This document shows, one piece after another, positions 1 to 12,045 of a stretch of DNA of 64,000 nucleotides. Source of the stretch: Apophysomyces variabilis (lineage: Eukaryota > Mucoromycota > Mucoromycetes > Mucorales > Mucoraceae); NCBI GenBank assembly GCA_002749535.1, contig MZZL01000405.1:434001-498000 (forward strand), given 5' to 3'. The notes beneath the pieces were generated by a model. It saw nothing but the letters and a program-made list of their open reading frames with translations, did not search any database and was not told the DNA's origin. The stretch's first letter is position 1. Every line of letters starts with the position of its first letter. Both the position numbers and the translations under genes were made by a program.

Positions 1-3000
1 ACGGATATTTCCCCCGTAGCCTAGGAATTCATATTCAACGGGTATTAAATGAACTGCTAGCTGATCTCCCCTCCTATATATGCTAACAGCCACTTTATTG
101 ATATGTACAACGGTGTTAAGCAGAGTCTCGGTCCAAGTTTCTGACCTGGCCGCGTACAGTTAGCCGATGGCTATCTACCTCGTATGGTACTTACGCAACT
201 TCTTTGACAGCATCTGTAGCAAATAGGGCCGGGATGCGATGGAAACCGTCAGTAAGGTCTGCGACTATAAATTCAAGGTTTTCTGCGCGATTCTGTGCTA
301 GATGCAGCTGAAAGGATCTTTAGCATTACGGACGTGATTCTCGGCACGCTTTTCTTCTGCCTTTATTTTACCTTACGTATCACGAAATGACCTTCAGCAG
401 GTACTGGGGTATACAGCTTTTCTCGCCTATCCAGAACATATCCAAGTAGCTTGGGACTTCTAAAATACATTCGTGAATGTGTCTCTGCAATGATGTCGTT
501 GAAAAAAGCTCTTCCATGGTGTCGCGCATATGGAAAAAAAAGTGCAGTCCTATTTTCGGCTATGCTCATTTGGGCACAGAGGGGTAAATGTGTTCATGCA
601 AACTTCCATACTAAACGGATTGCATGGCGTGCCCATAAATCCGACTGATACTTCTGAGTGCCATTACCCAGATCCTATGTCCAAATTTCTCAGTTGATAT
701 AACAATGTCCGTATGCAGTGCACGATCTCTATGTTAATGATGAGTTATGACCATACTTCTTATTCTATGGGTTGATTGGCAACTGATCCTTGTTAGAAAA
801 ATAAGGTTTGGGTTCAATTCATGCTTTTTTTTGGCCTAGTAAATGGAGACCAGACTAGTGTTTGATCTATGGCTACACACTATATCCATAAACTCTATGT
901 AAAGCCGAAGAATCGGTTTTTTGAATGGAATGCATAATTTTAACCAATCGAGCAATTTGGCAGAAATGAACCAAGATGTCAGCGTTTCGACAAGAATAAG
1001 CATGATCTATGTTTGTCTAAATGTGGTTTCGGTTACAAATTACATAATTTACTAACATTTGTTCTTTTTCCTTCACCATGCGAATTCCTGTGTTGTTATG
1101 CCATGTCTTACGCACGAGAGCAATAGGACAATAGAAAGTTAGCTTGATCCTTTTAGATGGTCCTTTGAAGAGATGTGCTTAAGCAAAACGTTTTAATAAG
1201 TACAATTCGGGGGAATGCTTAATGCAGTAAAAAGTGTTTCAAGGGTTTTGTAGGACAATACACGTAAACAGAGAGACAGATGGTTAAAACAATGAAATGA
1301 GTCGTAAACCCACCCTCACCACTAAGTCATGCTTATCAGGATCAGCTACATGCACATACACAGGGTGATGTTGACTAAAAATGGTTACAGCGAACCTTAG
1401 TTATTTGCAACGATCCAATTCCTGGAGTGCGGAAACGTACGATCCTGTATCGCAACATACAGGGAATGGCGATGTATTAGAGCCCTGCTTTTTTTTTTTT
1501 TTCAATGGAGCAGCTTTGAAATCGATTCCAAGAAGCGGGGTTATAACAAGTGGGGAATTGCATCGTTGATGTTCAAATAACGTCTGAACTTTCTAAGCAA
1601 GACGTAACAGCCGAACTTCGGTCTTAATCAATTCCCTTTGGGTTGTGCTACAGTTGTACCTAATCCGCGCTCTTTGCTATATGTCTTTGACTGCACAGCT
1701 GTATGCTCGCTACAAAGCGTTCTACTTGCAGCAAGAAATACCATATATAATAGTTCACCGAGGTTTCCCCCGAACCCCCCCCCCAAAGGGACTCATTCAC
1801 CCTTATTCTCGGTTTGCTTCCGGAAATCAGATGATCAGCAGCTTATGGGTTCGTCTTACAATACTGGTATACACACTACTGCAATGCTATTACCGTGCGT
1901 TCGTCATAATAACAGAAATAATGCATATAGCAATAGTAGCATCCGTTTAATTAAACGTAAGGGGCGTGCTTAACGACATAGAACGGATAAATGACCATTT
2001 CTATCTGGGATGAATCGTATGTTGGGGAATGTATATGGAGCAAGTGATGGTCTTGAAAAAGATACGGAGATCTCGCACCGAATGAGTTTGGATCCAAAGT
2101 TGTAGCTGCTAGAAATGGTAATGAAGCACTCAATTTTTTTTTCAACCAAATTGTGGGGTTTCTCACGCAGCGATCCAGGAACATAGTTGGTGTAGAACTG
2201 TAACTATTTTTTTTTGCAGCAATGCACAAGTAAAAATTGTCCCTGTAAATCACATAATTCTCGTGCAGAAGGCAAGTTCTGTGTATCCTTGAAGAACCTG
2301 TCTATCATTTTTTTCTTCTGTGTTTACATTAATTATCAATGACATAACACATCTTAGTAGTATTTATACATTTGGGCAACAAGGGAAAGGAACATTTAGT
2401 GACAAATCCTATCATTGCTTGTTGAGCTGTCCAGTTCAATAGGACGAGCATTTCACTTTCAAACATTGCTAATGGCGAAAGCAGGGCAGGCTAACGAAGC
2501 AGGAAACCTGGGAAAACCATATGATCTTTCCTAGATATGGTTTTCCAATAACCGGATGATTCTGTTCTTTTCTTCGAAAAAGAAAGACATGTCTGAAACA
2601 AGAAAATTCGGCGAGATATGGTCACTGACCATAACAATGGCGTTTATACAGTGTTCACGATAACTGAACTGTTTCAACAAACTCAACTATCCGAATTTAA
2701 CGATCTTATGACAGGCAGACCACGAGAGGCAAATCAATGCTCCCTGTCTGCAGTACTTTGGACAAAAGTTATTTTCTGTTTCTATTGTCGCCTTTTCGTT
2801 TACAAGACACTAAATGCGCTGTATTGACAAGCTAGAAGCAAGCTATAGTTGGTTTCTCTTAGATAAAGTTGAGATTAGCGTGGTCTATACTTGGAACAAG
2901 GGTCAGATTTGACTGGCGGAACCGGTGGGTAAACTTTTAGAGCCTTCAAACTAAAAAAAAAAGTCGCCATAACTGCTCGATCATTTTGCCCTTTAAGTGT

Positions 3001-5477
3001 CAGAAACACTTACAAAGCTCCGTCATCCTCAACCTAAAAGCCATGGTCGAGAGCTTAGATCTCACATTGCCATACCATTAATGACTGTTTACGAGTAGAA
3101 TATGAAATTTACATGTACGAATCGTTTGATCCAGGGAAAGATCCAGTAATACGCCGGCAAGTGAAAACGTTGATAGCTCACGTGGTGAATCCAGAACTTG
3201 GGATAGCTGTCCATGAAACTCAGATTATTGAAACAAATGGCTAATCCAGGTGGAGGGTTAAAGGGCCCATTGTCGCTGACTAAATTAGAAGATCACGTCC
3301 CTTGTGAATAACGATAAAAACAGTAACTGAGAATGGCAAAACGCATTATGTGTACATTCGGTACAACCATTAGTGATCGTGGCGCGGGACGGACGAGCCA
3401 ATAGGATGTTTGTAGAACAGCACGATTAAGATAAATTAGCTTCGCACGATCCATCTACGTTACGTGGAAATAAATAAACCATGTGTTTGTCCTGATCTGC
3501 AAGCCTAACCTTGCTGTTTATGGTTTCGGGCACGTTCAGTAAAAGAAGTGTTCCATGAGGATAGAAGCCTAGAGAAATGAAATGGTGTAGCCTTCGCGGG
3601 GGTTTAACGTTGAATCAAGTAACCCAGATAAAGGTTATCTCACCCCAAAAAGTAATAGTTGGTATTTCTTTCGTCGAAGCTTCTCGGAACTCTAATCCAC
3701 ACGTTTATCTTAAAGTCTTGGCAATGTTTTAACTCTCTACCCGCGGCTTACACTTCGGGAACCAAACAAGGTTTATTAGGTTGTCAAACGTGGAGTGACA
3801 CAGATCTCAGTCCCGGACAAAGTCGATCGATTGGGCGTTATTCTTCCCGGTTGAATAGTTTAGTCGCGTTGATGAACGGGCGGACTTCCTTTCCTGTTAA
3901 GATCTCGATATCCGTGTGTTTCTTAACTTGAATAGGTAACCAAGCTAGTTCTTTGTCATCGAAATGATTACTATGGGATTCATGACATGGAAGCAGTGCC
4001 GGAAGCGGGACGTGAAATAGTGAATCTCTTCTATCTGATTCTTTTCACTGTTATGATTATCTATTGGATATGTTTCGATTTAATGTTTATGATCCAGTTC
4101 ACCTGGTTTTTGGAACCCAGAACATACCCCTTTTCCAATCCCACCCCATCCCTCAAGAATGGATGACAAACGAAAAAGAAAAGGAAGGTTTTCTTATCAA
4201 GGAACCCTTGTAGGACCCTATGTACTGAAGGAGGATTTCTATTAGAAGGCCTTATGCATGCTTGCCACTGCCGCGTCATTTGCCGCCCTTGCATGACTAT
4301 TCAACTTATCGAAATATATGGTTATACTTTTATAACACAGCATTTACCGCAAGTAGCACGATAATTCACTGGCCGAGGAACAAGGTTCCATGATCTTATT
4401 AAATAAAAATTTTTCCAACCAGGCACCAATTTTGTCTTGGTTGGTAAACCCTCAGATTATTCTCACAAAACGTGCCACACAATATGGTCTTCATTTCTTG
4501 AAGATCCCAAATGACGGAATATCACATAGTTTCCAAGGAGAAAAAGAATAGCAGGAAGGGGTTATCTATGGTCAGAAATGAATCAAAATCATATCAAGAT
4601 AGAAAAGTTTGTCATCATTTAAAATACGAGATTCTACTTAGAACTTAAAAATGTTCGGCCGTTGCCGTTGACGAACGCTATATGTTATTGTTCTCACTTT
4701 GCAAGGAGAACAAGCACGTGGTATAAATCAAACTTTTCTCAATCCTCTCATCCTGCTTTACTGAATTTGTGTAGATATGGTTTCATTTTCATGACGGTAT
4801 AGAAATACGAGTTACGTAGATTTGACCTACTTGGTAACATGTGCTTTAAAATATATGAAATGCTGCATCTTTTATGAATCCTTGCAGGTTGCATCATTTA
4901 TAAGAAAAAAAAAGGGATCCGGCAAAGTATCCTCAAGGAATGCAGTGGACTATCCCTGATCCCTTGCATTCAATACTTATTCTTCACAGTGATGCAAAAT
5001 GGTGTTGAACCACCTTAAATTTCTATCCCTACCGCGTCGCTCAATGGTTGCCCTACATTTTAAACGTAAAAATCCCGCCGTGTTTGAATATCGCATCGGA
5101 TGGGGCCTAATTCGTTTTGTCTCTCTCTCTCTCTTTTTTTTTTCTTCTTCGCTTCTTTTTTTTCCCTTTTAATCTTTCTTCCCTTGGCGTCTGATTCTTT
5201 TTTCTTCTTTCTCTTTCTCTTTATTTTTTTTGTTGTTTTTTCCTTTTCTTCACAAAGACCAAAAAGAAGAGATATCTCTAATATCCTTTCATTGCTATTC
5301 ATTATCCTCAATCCTATTGATTCATTTCTCTTCGTTCTTATTCAGAACAGTGACGAAAGGAAAAAAAAGTCTTCAATCTATTCAGTGTATTCGTAACATT
5401 ATGCTGCTTCGGCAGTAAGTTTGATCCCAACCAAGTCTGCTTTTTTCTTTTACGTACGATCTTAACAATATATCAGA
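1..5477. other. Gene-poor region upstream of the FYRN/FYRC gene
   Basis: I see no convincing gene here. Open frames are short (110 codons or fewer), overlap each other on both strands and show no family motif. Two short stretches read like protein and may be relics: 3088-3243 on the plus strand and about 3867-4030 on the minus strand (see findings). A run of ten C bases lies at about 1785-1794. From 5117 to 5260 the plus strand is almost pure pyrimidine, which fits a promoter or 5' leader of the next gene. Confidence 0.6.
5117..5260 (+). promoter_or_regulatory. CT-rich tract upstream of the FYRN/FYRC gene
   Basis: About 140 bases of nearly uninterrupted C and T on the coding strand end roughly 220 bases before the start codon at 5478. 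Similar coding-strand pyrimidine tracts precede several other genes in this window, so I infer a promoter or transcription-start element, not random low complexity. There is no direct evidence of activity. Confidence 0.4.
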
Positions 5478-7961
5478 ATGTCGCAACAAACAACCATGTC
5501 CATCGATCAAATTCTGCAGCCTGATACGGCTCAAACCAATCAAGCTTGTCCTACGCAAAAGTTAACCGGGAAAGGTACGCAATGGTTTATTACTTCATTA
5601 GGATGCCGGTGCAAATTGAAACAGGGCAGCCTTTTGTTCATCGTGTTCATGCATACATTCTCGTGTTCTAACGCTGTTGTGCAGTGAAAATATTCTATAC
5701 GTTTAAGGGTTCCGACACCAATTGTCTGTGCTCGTTCGACGTGGCGTTGGAAAACCAACCTAAGCTCAACAGTTGGATCACTGTTTCTCTGAAACGATGT
5801 ATGTACTCTGTATGCTCTTCATGGTACGTAGCTATCTCTCTTTGCTGTCTTGGTCTTTCTATTCTATTTTTCCGTTGTCGTCATCTGCGAGTTCATCCCA
5901 CTTTGTCCTTGCTTTTTAATTTTCCGTCCATTCATCTCCCTCTCCACACATTTGAACAGCCTCTCCCCCAAAACTCCCTTTCGGCTTTTCCCTTGTATTA
6001 TCACCCCCTTTGCCCCTCACAATGAAAGAAGAAAAAAAAAAGAAAAATCCTCATGTTAAAACTCTATTGCCATTTAGCCCCGACCAGTTGATGCGTGCAG
6101 ACTATGATACGGCTGTTTACAGTGCGAATTTTGAAGAAAGTCCCCTGAGTGACTTAAAGGAGTCCCGCCATCCTGTTGTCTGGGAGGGCCATGGGTTACT
6201 ATCCTCTATTCTGACCAACAATTCAGAGACGGACGACTTGCAGGTTACCGGAAGAGTTGTCAAACCTTCGTCCCCAACGTATGATTATGGTATAGAAGTT
6301 CTTATCCAGTTACACCCGGTAAAGCTTTTCTCTCTTATCCTGAAATAATTCACCCTAACATGAACCCATCCAACTGCCCCTTAGGTTCATCGCACACCCA
6401 GCCATGGTGATATCACATCGAAACGCACGTTACCGCCGATGAAATCCTTGTTACACAAACCTAATACCATGCGACTTTATCCAGATGATCGACCAAACAT
6501 ATTTCCGGATTTGCCAGTGATCGAAAAATCTTACGATCATACCTTCCCTTCCCTTACCTCGTCTTTCCCCTCTGCTTCGGCACAGACAGGTGTCTCAACG
6601 TCTCCTGCAGGAATTTTCCACCTAAATACTGATTCAATTCTGTACCCTAACAAACGTGCAATACAAAAGCTTCCAGCACCAACAACAGCAGCAACTTCGG
6701 GATACCAGGTGTTTGAGCCCCTTTACGATCAACAAACGTCGCTATCGCCGTCACCATCTTCATCTTCATCATGGAGTCGGCTCCCTTCGGGGTCATTGGA
6801 TGATCTTTCCCAGCGGGAATCGAAGATGGTAGTCAAGAAACGAAGGATTTCGACAAACAGTGCCAGCAATGTGATTGGTTATCATCAGAACCGCTCACCC
6901 ACTGGTTCTGAAAATGCTTACAGTGACAGTGAGAGCAGGGCACCACTGCCTGCAGACTATGTATCTTCCTCGTTATCCTACCCACGACCACCGCCACGAT
7001 CCTCGACCTATCCGAAAACCACGGTAGATGCTCATTATCATCAATCACGACGAAAAAAAAGGGACACAAAACCGCCCAACGCCAACGACATCCGACCTTT
7101 CGTCGAGGTTAAGAAAAACAAGCATGGTGAATACATCCTACCTGCGGAAGTGGATTCATGGACAGTATTGGACCTCGGCAAAGTCGTCTGGGATCGGGAT
7201 GCTTTTCATAACCAACGATACATCTATCCTGTTGGATACCGAGTCAAAAAGTGAGCGACATTTTGTATTCTAGAGAGCCTTTATTCAGACTGACTTATTT
7301 TCTTTTCTTTGACTCCCTGTTTAGATGGTACCGCAGTATGGTTGATCCTCATAGTGACACGCAATACACCTGTCAAATCCTGGACGGTGGTGACGAGCCT
7401 ATTGTATGTACATTCACTGATTTCCAGGGATAAAAACTGAGCTTTATTTTGCTTTCTATAGTTCCAGCTAGATGCAGATGATAACCCTGGAGAAGTTTGG
7501 CGTGGGCCCACACCGACAACTGTATGGACAATTGCAGTTCGAAGGTAATTTTTAGACAGGCTGTATATCTCTAGCTTGGTCTGTATCCATACTAAAAGGA
7601 ATACTGTCAACTGTTTAGGGCATTTGCTATTCGTAATATGGATTATGGTCATAATCCTGTTGGTCCGGACTTTTTTGGATTACGCAAGAATACAATTGCC
7701 AAGATGATTCAAGATCTGCCTGATGCAAACAAATGCAAAAACTATATTTGGCAGAATTTTGAAGCAATGAGTGGAAACAAAGGAAAAGCGATACGACGCA
7801 TTAATGCACGCATCAGTCATCCCATTAGTCTAGGCGAAAGAAGCAACAATATGCTTTTTACATGCAATGAATCACCCGAGGAAGACCAACAAAGTCGATC
7901 AATGTCACCCGATGAAGTCAGCAGTGAGAGCAGCAGCCCTCGAAACAACACCACGATCTGA
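5478..7961 (+). CDS. FYRN/FYRC domain protein (TBRG1-like, chromatin-associated)
   Basis: Seven exons give about 615 residues. Exons: 5478-5574, 5685 to about 5823, about 6078-6318, 6385-7250, 7325-7403, 7462-7544, 7619-7961. The C-terminal third is an FYRN domain (around residues 400-475; it contains PVGYR then WYRSMVDP) followed directly by FYRC (GPDFFGLRKNTIAKMIQDLP). The pair is known from MLL/trithorax proteins and TBRG1, where it forms one folded nuclear module. No SET, JmjC or PHD domain is visible, so the TBRG1-like architecture fits best. Residues 160-380 are Ser/Pro-rich with a basic patch (KKRR). An upstream segment (IFYTFKGSDT..., HPVVWEGHGLL) looks conserved, but I cannot name it. 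The exon 2/3 join is uncertain: donors at 5799, 5810 or 5824 and acceptors at 5959, 6077 or 6087 are possible. I infer a nuclear chromatin role. Confidence 0.85.
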
Positions 7962-9227
7962 ATAGCGAAATGAAAAAGACATGAGGAGAGAGGAGAGATA
8001 TCGAACACATTTTCTTTTCTGTTATAATCTATTTTATTGGTTTTTTTTTTTATTTTTTTGCTTTTCTTTTATTATTGTTTTCTTCCTTTTTTTTTGTTCT
8101 TCTTCTTTCTGACTGGCTGGTTCCATTTTATTGATTATATGCACATCCAAGTAACAAAATGAACAACACATGTACACACACGCACGCACACGCACAGCAC
8201 AACGAAAAGCAACAAAATCTCTCTCACTCTCAACTCTCGTCCACCGGCGCACAAACACACACACACACACACACATATGTACCGTCAAGGCGTTGCTATG
8301 GCGGCTACGCAATCAAACTTAGCTTAAAATTACTTATGCAGTTAATCCATTAAACCAAAAAAATTCGTTTTCTATTGTTCAATATCACACCAACCGCTCT
8401 TATAAAGTCTATTTATCTTGTATAAGCGACATTCTCTAATCCCAGGTAAAATATTGCTATTTTAGGCAAGGCATTTGTTAGATGCTATTGGGATTCTATA
8501 CCTAACTTTAAATGCGAACCTCGCTGACAAAAAGTTAATTCGATTAATGGCTGTGAGGTAATGTGATGTCTTTTATGACTTTTTTATTGCCCAAGCAGAA
8601 GCCATTCTTAATTGACCATGCCCAGTTCTTTATTAGAACATTCAATTTATTAAAATTAACAAGCACAATAGAAGGAGAAATGTAGTTTGGCTATCGGTTC
8701 TTGTCTGCACGAAAGAGCAATAATCTATCTGGTCAATACGTGTCGGCTGTAAATAAGCCATTTATTAGTTTTTGCTCAACGCTCGGTCAGCTATCCATTG
8801 TTTTTGCTTTACATGTTTGCAGCCCTATCTTCCTTGGCAGCTATTTCAGTCTAATTTTCCCGCTGGTTCAAATTGTAACGATAGGAGGTTTGGATTTGTT
8901 TGTAACAGTCGCATGATCAATGTAAAGTTGGACCAAATGATAAGCGTAGGGAACCGAGGAATAATATCGGTTTCCCAAACTACCGAAAAGTGGTGAAGGT
9001 TAAATAGCAAAAACCTAATCTTGACTTTGGCAAAGATGCCCTTGGTTGAAGTAAAAGGTTGGAGAGTGTCGTCAGTACTGTCTTAGCAAGGAGAGAAGGT
9101 ACTCCTTCTATTCTTTTCAGGCCAATTCGCAAGGAAAACGGTTACGGATTACAGTCCGACAGTGTGACTAAATCCCCTCGTGCCTTCCGCACACAGAGAG
9201 AGAGGGTATACAGTTCCCCATCTCACT
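7962..9227. other. 3' flank of the FYRN/FYRC gene and ALG1 upstream region
   Basis: AT-rich spacer without a convincing gene. It starts with T-rich 3' UTR-like sequence (8035-8110), contains a CA microsatellite at about 8250-8276, and ends at the ALG1 start. Small open frames here have no recognisable features. Confidence 0.6.
8250..8276 (+). repeat. (CA)n microsatellite
   Basis: About twelve uninterrupted CA dinucleotides, preceded by a looser CA/CG-rich stretch at 8170-8200. Confidence 0.85.
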
Positions 9228-11028
9228 ATGGTTGAATTGGCTGACAGCGGGAATTTTTCTTTGGGTGGCGTGCTCTTAGCCATACTCTGCATTTATGTAT
9301 TAGGAGGCCGCATTCTTCGCATCTATATGTTCGGGAGCAATGGTTCATTCATGCAAAGACATCCCGTGGTGCAAGTGGTCGTCCTGGGTGACATTGGTCG
9401 ATCACCTCGCATGCGCTATCATGCCGTTTCACTTGCTGATGCTGGATGTACTGTGGACTTGATCGGCTATTCAGGCAAGTAGTCTGTCACCTTAAGCTTT
9501 CCTACGGCCTACCATTGATTGATTTTGTTTTCCCTCTTCTACAGAAACGCATCCAGGAAGTCGGATCATCACCAATCGACGCATCCGTATCCGCCGTATT
9601 CGTCAAGCATGGTCTGTACCCGAAGGTTATCCCAAAATCCTCTACCTTCTATGGGCGCCTGTCAAAGCCGTGTTTATTGCCTTACAAATGATCTGGTTCA
9701 TGGGTTGCATTACACAGTGTCCCAATTTCATCCTTGTGCAGGTAGTTAATTCAATTTCTTTTGGTTTTCATGGGGGCTATAATGAACAAGTTGTGCTTTC
9801 TTTTCTTTTGATTGATCTAGAATCCTCCAGCACTGCCTACCCTAGTCATTGCTCGATTCATTGCCTTTGCCCGACAGGCCTGGCTTATTATTGACTGGCA
9901 TAATTTTGGCTACTCAATTGTTGGAGTGAAACTTGGTAATCGACATCCTGTTGTGCGATTTTCCAAGTGGTACGAGAAATTGTTTGGAAGCAAGGCCTAT
10001 GCTCATCTGACGGTGACGGACCGTATGCACAAAGAATTAGTGACCTGGGGAGTGGAGTAGGTTAGCAAGGATGCTAGAGATCTCTGGGGCTCATCAACGG
10101 ATACTATTTTAGGGGTAAGCTGATAACGTTCAAGGATCGGCCGCAAGCCCATTTTCAGCGATTGTCTACGGATAGGATACACAAGGTAAATGATTTGAGC
10201 TTCGGAAGAGAAAAAAAAACAGAGATGCTTAAGTTCATCCAGTTCTTATTGACTTGCCGCCTGCAAGACATTGTGAAGGGTGAAACGTTGGACGCAGACA
10301 CGTTTTTAGGCCGCATGGACCAGAATGGTACTTTGCTAACACAAGACATCGCGGGTACTATCTCCTTGCGGCCCGATCGACCGCGACTCATCGTCTCGTC
10401 CACATCTTGGACGGAAGATGAAGATTTTTCCATCTTGCTTAGAGCCGTGGAAGAATATGAAAAGCGTGCTAAAGACGATTTTCCTAATTTACTTTTTGTC
10501 ATCACTGGCAAAGGACCTCTCAAAAGTTTCTACGAACAAAAGATATCTTTGATGAGATTGCGAAAGACAAGGATCATCACTGCGTGGTTAGAGGCACATG
10601 AATATCCACTACTCCTGGGAAGCGCTGATCTCGGTATATCACTTCACACGAGTTCTAGCGGCATGGATCTTCCTATGAAGGTGGTGGATATGTTTGGTTG
10701 TGGACTCCCGGTGTGTGCGGTCTCGTTCGAATGGTAAATAAGAAGGTTGTATGATATCATATTTAGTCTATTCTTTGTGTAGCTTAGATGAATTAGTAAC
10801 TGATAACCGCAATGGGTTAATATTTAACACCAGCGAGGAACTCGCGAATCAATTAGTGGTAAGCATGCCAAAATCTGTGTAACACCTTTTTCATCCGCAA
10901 GGTAGGACTTATTCGTCACGGAACCTGAAAGGATCTCTCAGCTTCGAACCAATGTCATTGCGGAGTATACGGAGAAGACCTGGGAAAAACAACACAAAGA
11001 TTTATTGTCTGAATTGTTCAATGCTTAA
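9228..11028 (+). CDS. ALG1: Chitobiosyldiphosphodolichol beta-1,4-mannosyltransferase
   Basis: Adds the first mannose, from GDP-mannose, to GlcNAc2-PP-dolichol on the cytosolic face of the ER in N-glycan precursor synthesis. Six exons (9228-9474, 9545-9741, 9821-10056, 10113-10733, 10783-10858, 10906-11028) join to 499 residues, close to the usual ALG1 length. An N-terminal membrane segment (about residues 12-35) is followed by the GT33/GT4-type start [13 protein letters not shown], then [11 protein letters not shown], and the donor-site region with [20 protein letters not shown] and [13 protein letters not shown]. The ATG at 9228 is chosen because it gives the membrane anchor the right spacing. 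The first intron (9475-9544) has a GC donor (CAG|GCAAGT), needed to keep frame into ETHPGSR. The others are GT-AG. The stop lies 119 bases before an assembly gap. Confidence 0.95.
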
Positions 11029-11125
11029 CTGTTTTGTTGATTCCACTTTATTTACTCACATGTATCCTCTTTTTGCATCGTTTTTGAATTTAACTTGTTA
11101 AGCTTCTGATATAAAATGTGAAAGC

Positions 11126-11586
11126 AAAAAAAAAAAAAAAAAAAAAANNNNNNNNNNNNNNNNNNNNNNNNNNNNNNNNNNNNNNNNNNNNNNNNNNNNN
11201 NNNNNNNNNNNNNNNNNNNNNNNNNNNNNNNNNNNNNNNNNNNNNNNNNNNNNNNNNNNNNNNNNNNNNNNNNNNNNNNNNNNNNNNNNNNNNNNNNNNN
11301 NNNNNNNNNNNNNNNNNNNNNNNNNNNNNNNNNNNNNNNNNNNNNNNNNNNNNNNNNNNNNNNNNNNNNNNNNNNNNNNNNNNNNNNNNNNNNNNNNNNN
11401 NNNNNNNNNNNNNNNNNNNNNNNNNNNNNNNNNNNNNNNNNNNNNNNNNNNNNNNNNNNNNNNNNNNNNNNNNNNNNNNNNNNNNNNNNNNNNNNNNNNN
11501 NNNNNNNNNNNNNNNNNNNNNNNNNNNNNNNNNNNNNNNNNNNNNNNNNNNNNNNNNNNNNNNNNNNNNAAAAAAAAAAAAAAAAA
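11126..11586. other. Assembly gap flanked by poly(A) tracts
   Basis: 22 A bases (11126-11147), 422 N bases (11148-11569) and 17 more A bases (11570-11586). The gap probably reflects a homopolymer or low-complexity stretch that could not be assembled, and its real length is unknown. Open frames spanning it are artefacts. Confidence 0.97.
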
Positions 11587-12045
11587 CAAATGAAGAAAAC
11601 CTTGTTTCCTTTTGCTGCAACGTAATGCAAAAAAAAGTTTAAGTTGTCATCCGTGTGGCGCTAGTCTAAAAAATCGATGAGCATGAATTAAGGCGCGTCA
11701 TCGTATTTGATTTCAGTTTTATATCTCATTCCTCTTCCTATAATGACTGTATTGAAGAGGGCAAGTTAGTATATCATTGAATATAGCAGAAGTTGAATGA
11801 ATGACGAGTATAATAAAGGACACGAGCCTGTGGGAAAAGTTCCTGGCCTTGACTTTAAGCTTTTTTTTGAAGCATTTTAAAAATCTCAGCCAAGAAAACA
11901 CAAAGTTGCCGCCCCGCCATGTCACTTTTTCTTTCTTGTTCTTCTTCTTCTCTTTTCTGTTTTATATTGCGCAACTTTGTCGCGTGCTTTCTAGGGCGTT
12001 CTGCGTGGATTTTTGTTTATTATTATTATTTCTTCATTACTAAAA
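11587..12045. other. Upstream region of the methyltransferase gene
   Basis: No gene seen. The coding strand becomes CT-rich at about 11924-11970, 75-120 bases before the start codon at 12046, like the leaders of other genes in this window. Confidence 0.5.

Noticed and set aside
11052..11642. Open frames spanning the N run
   Set aside because: They consist almost entirely of unknown bases and homopolymer.
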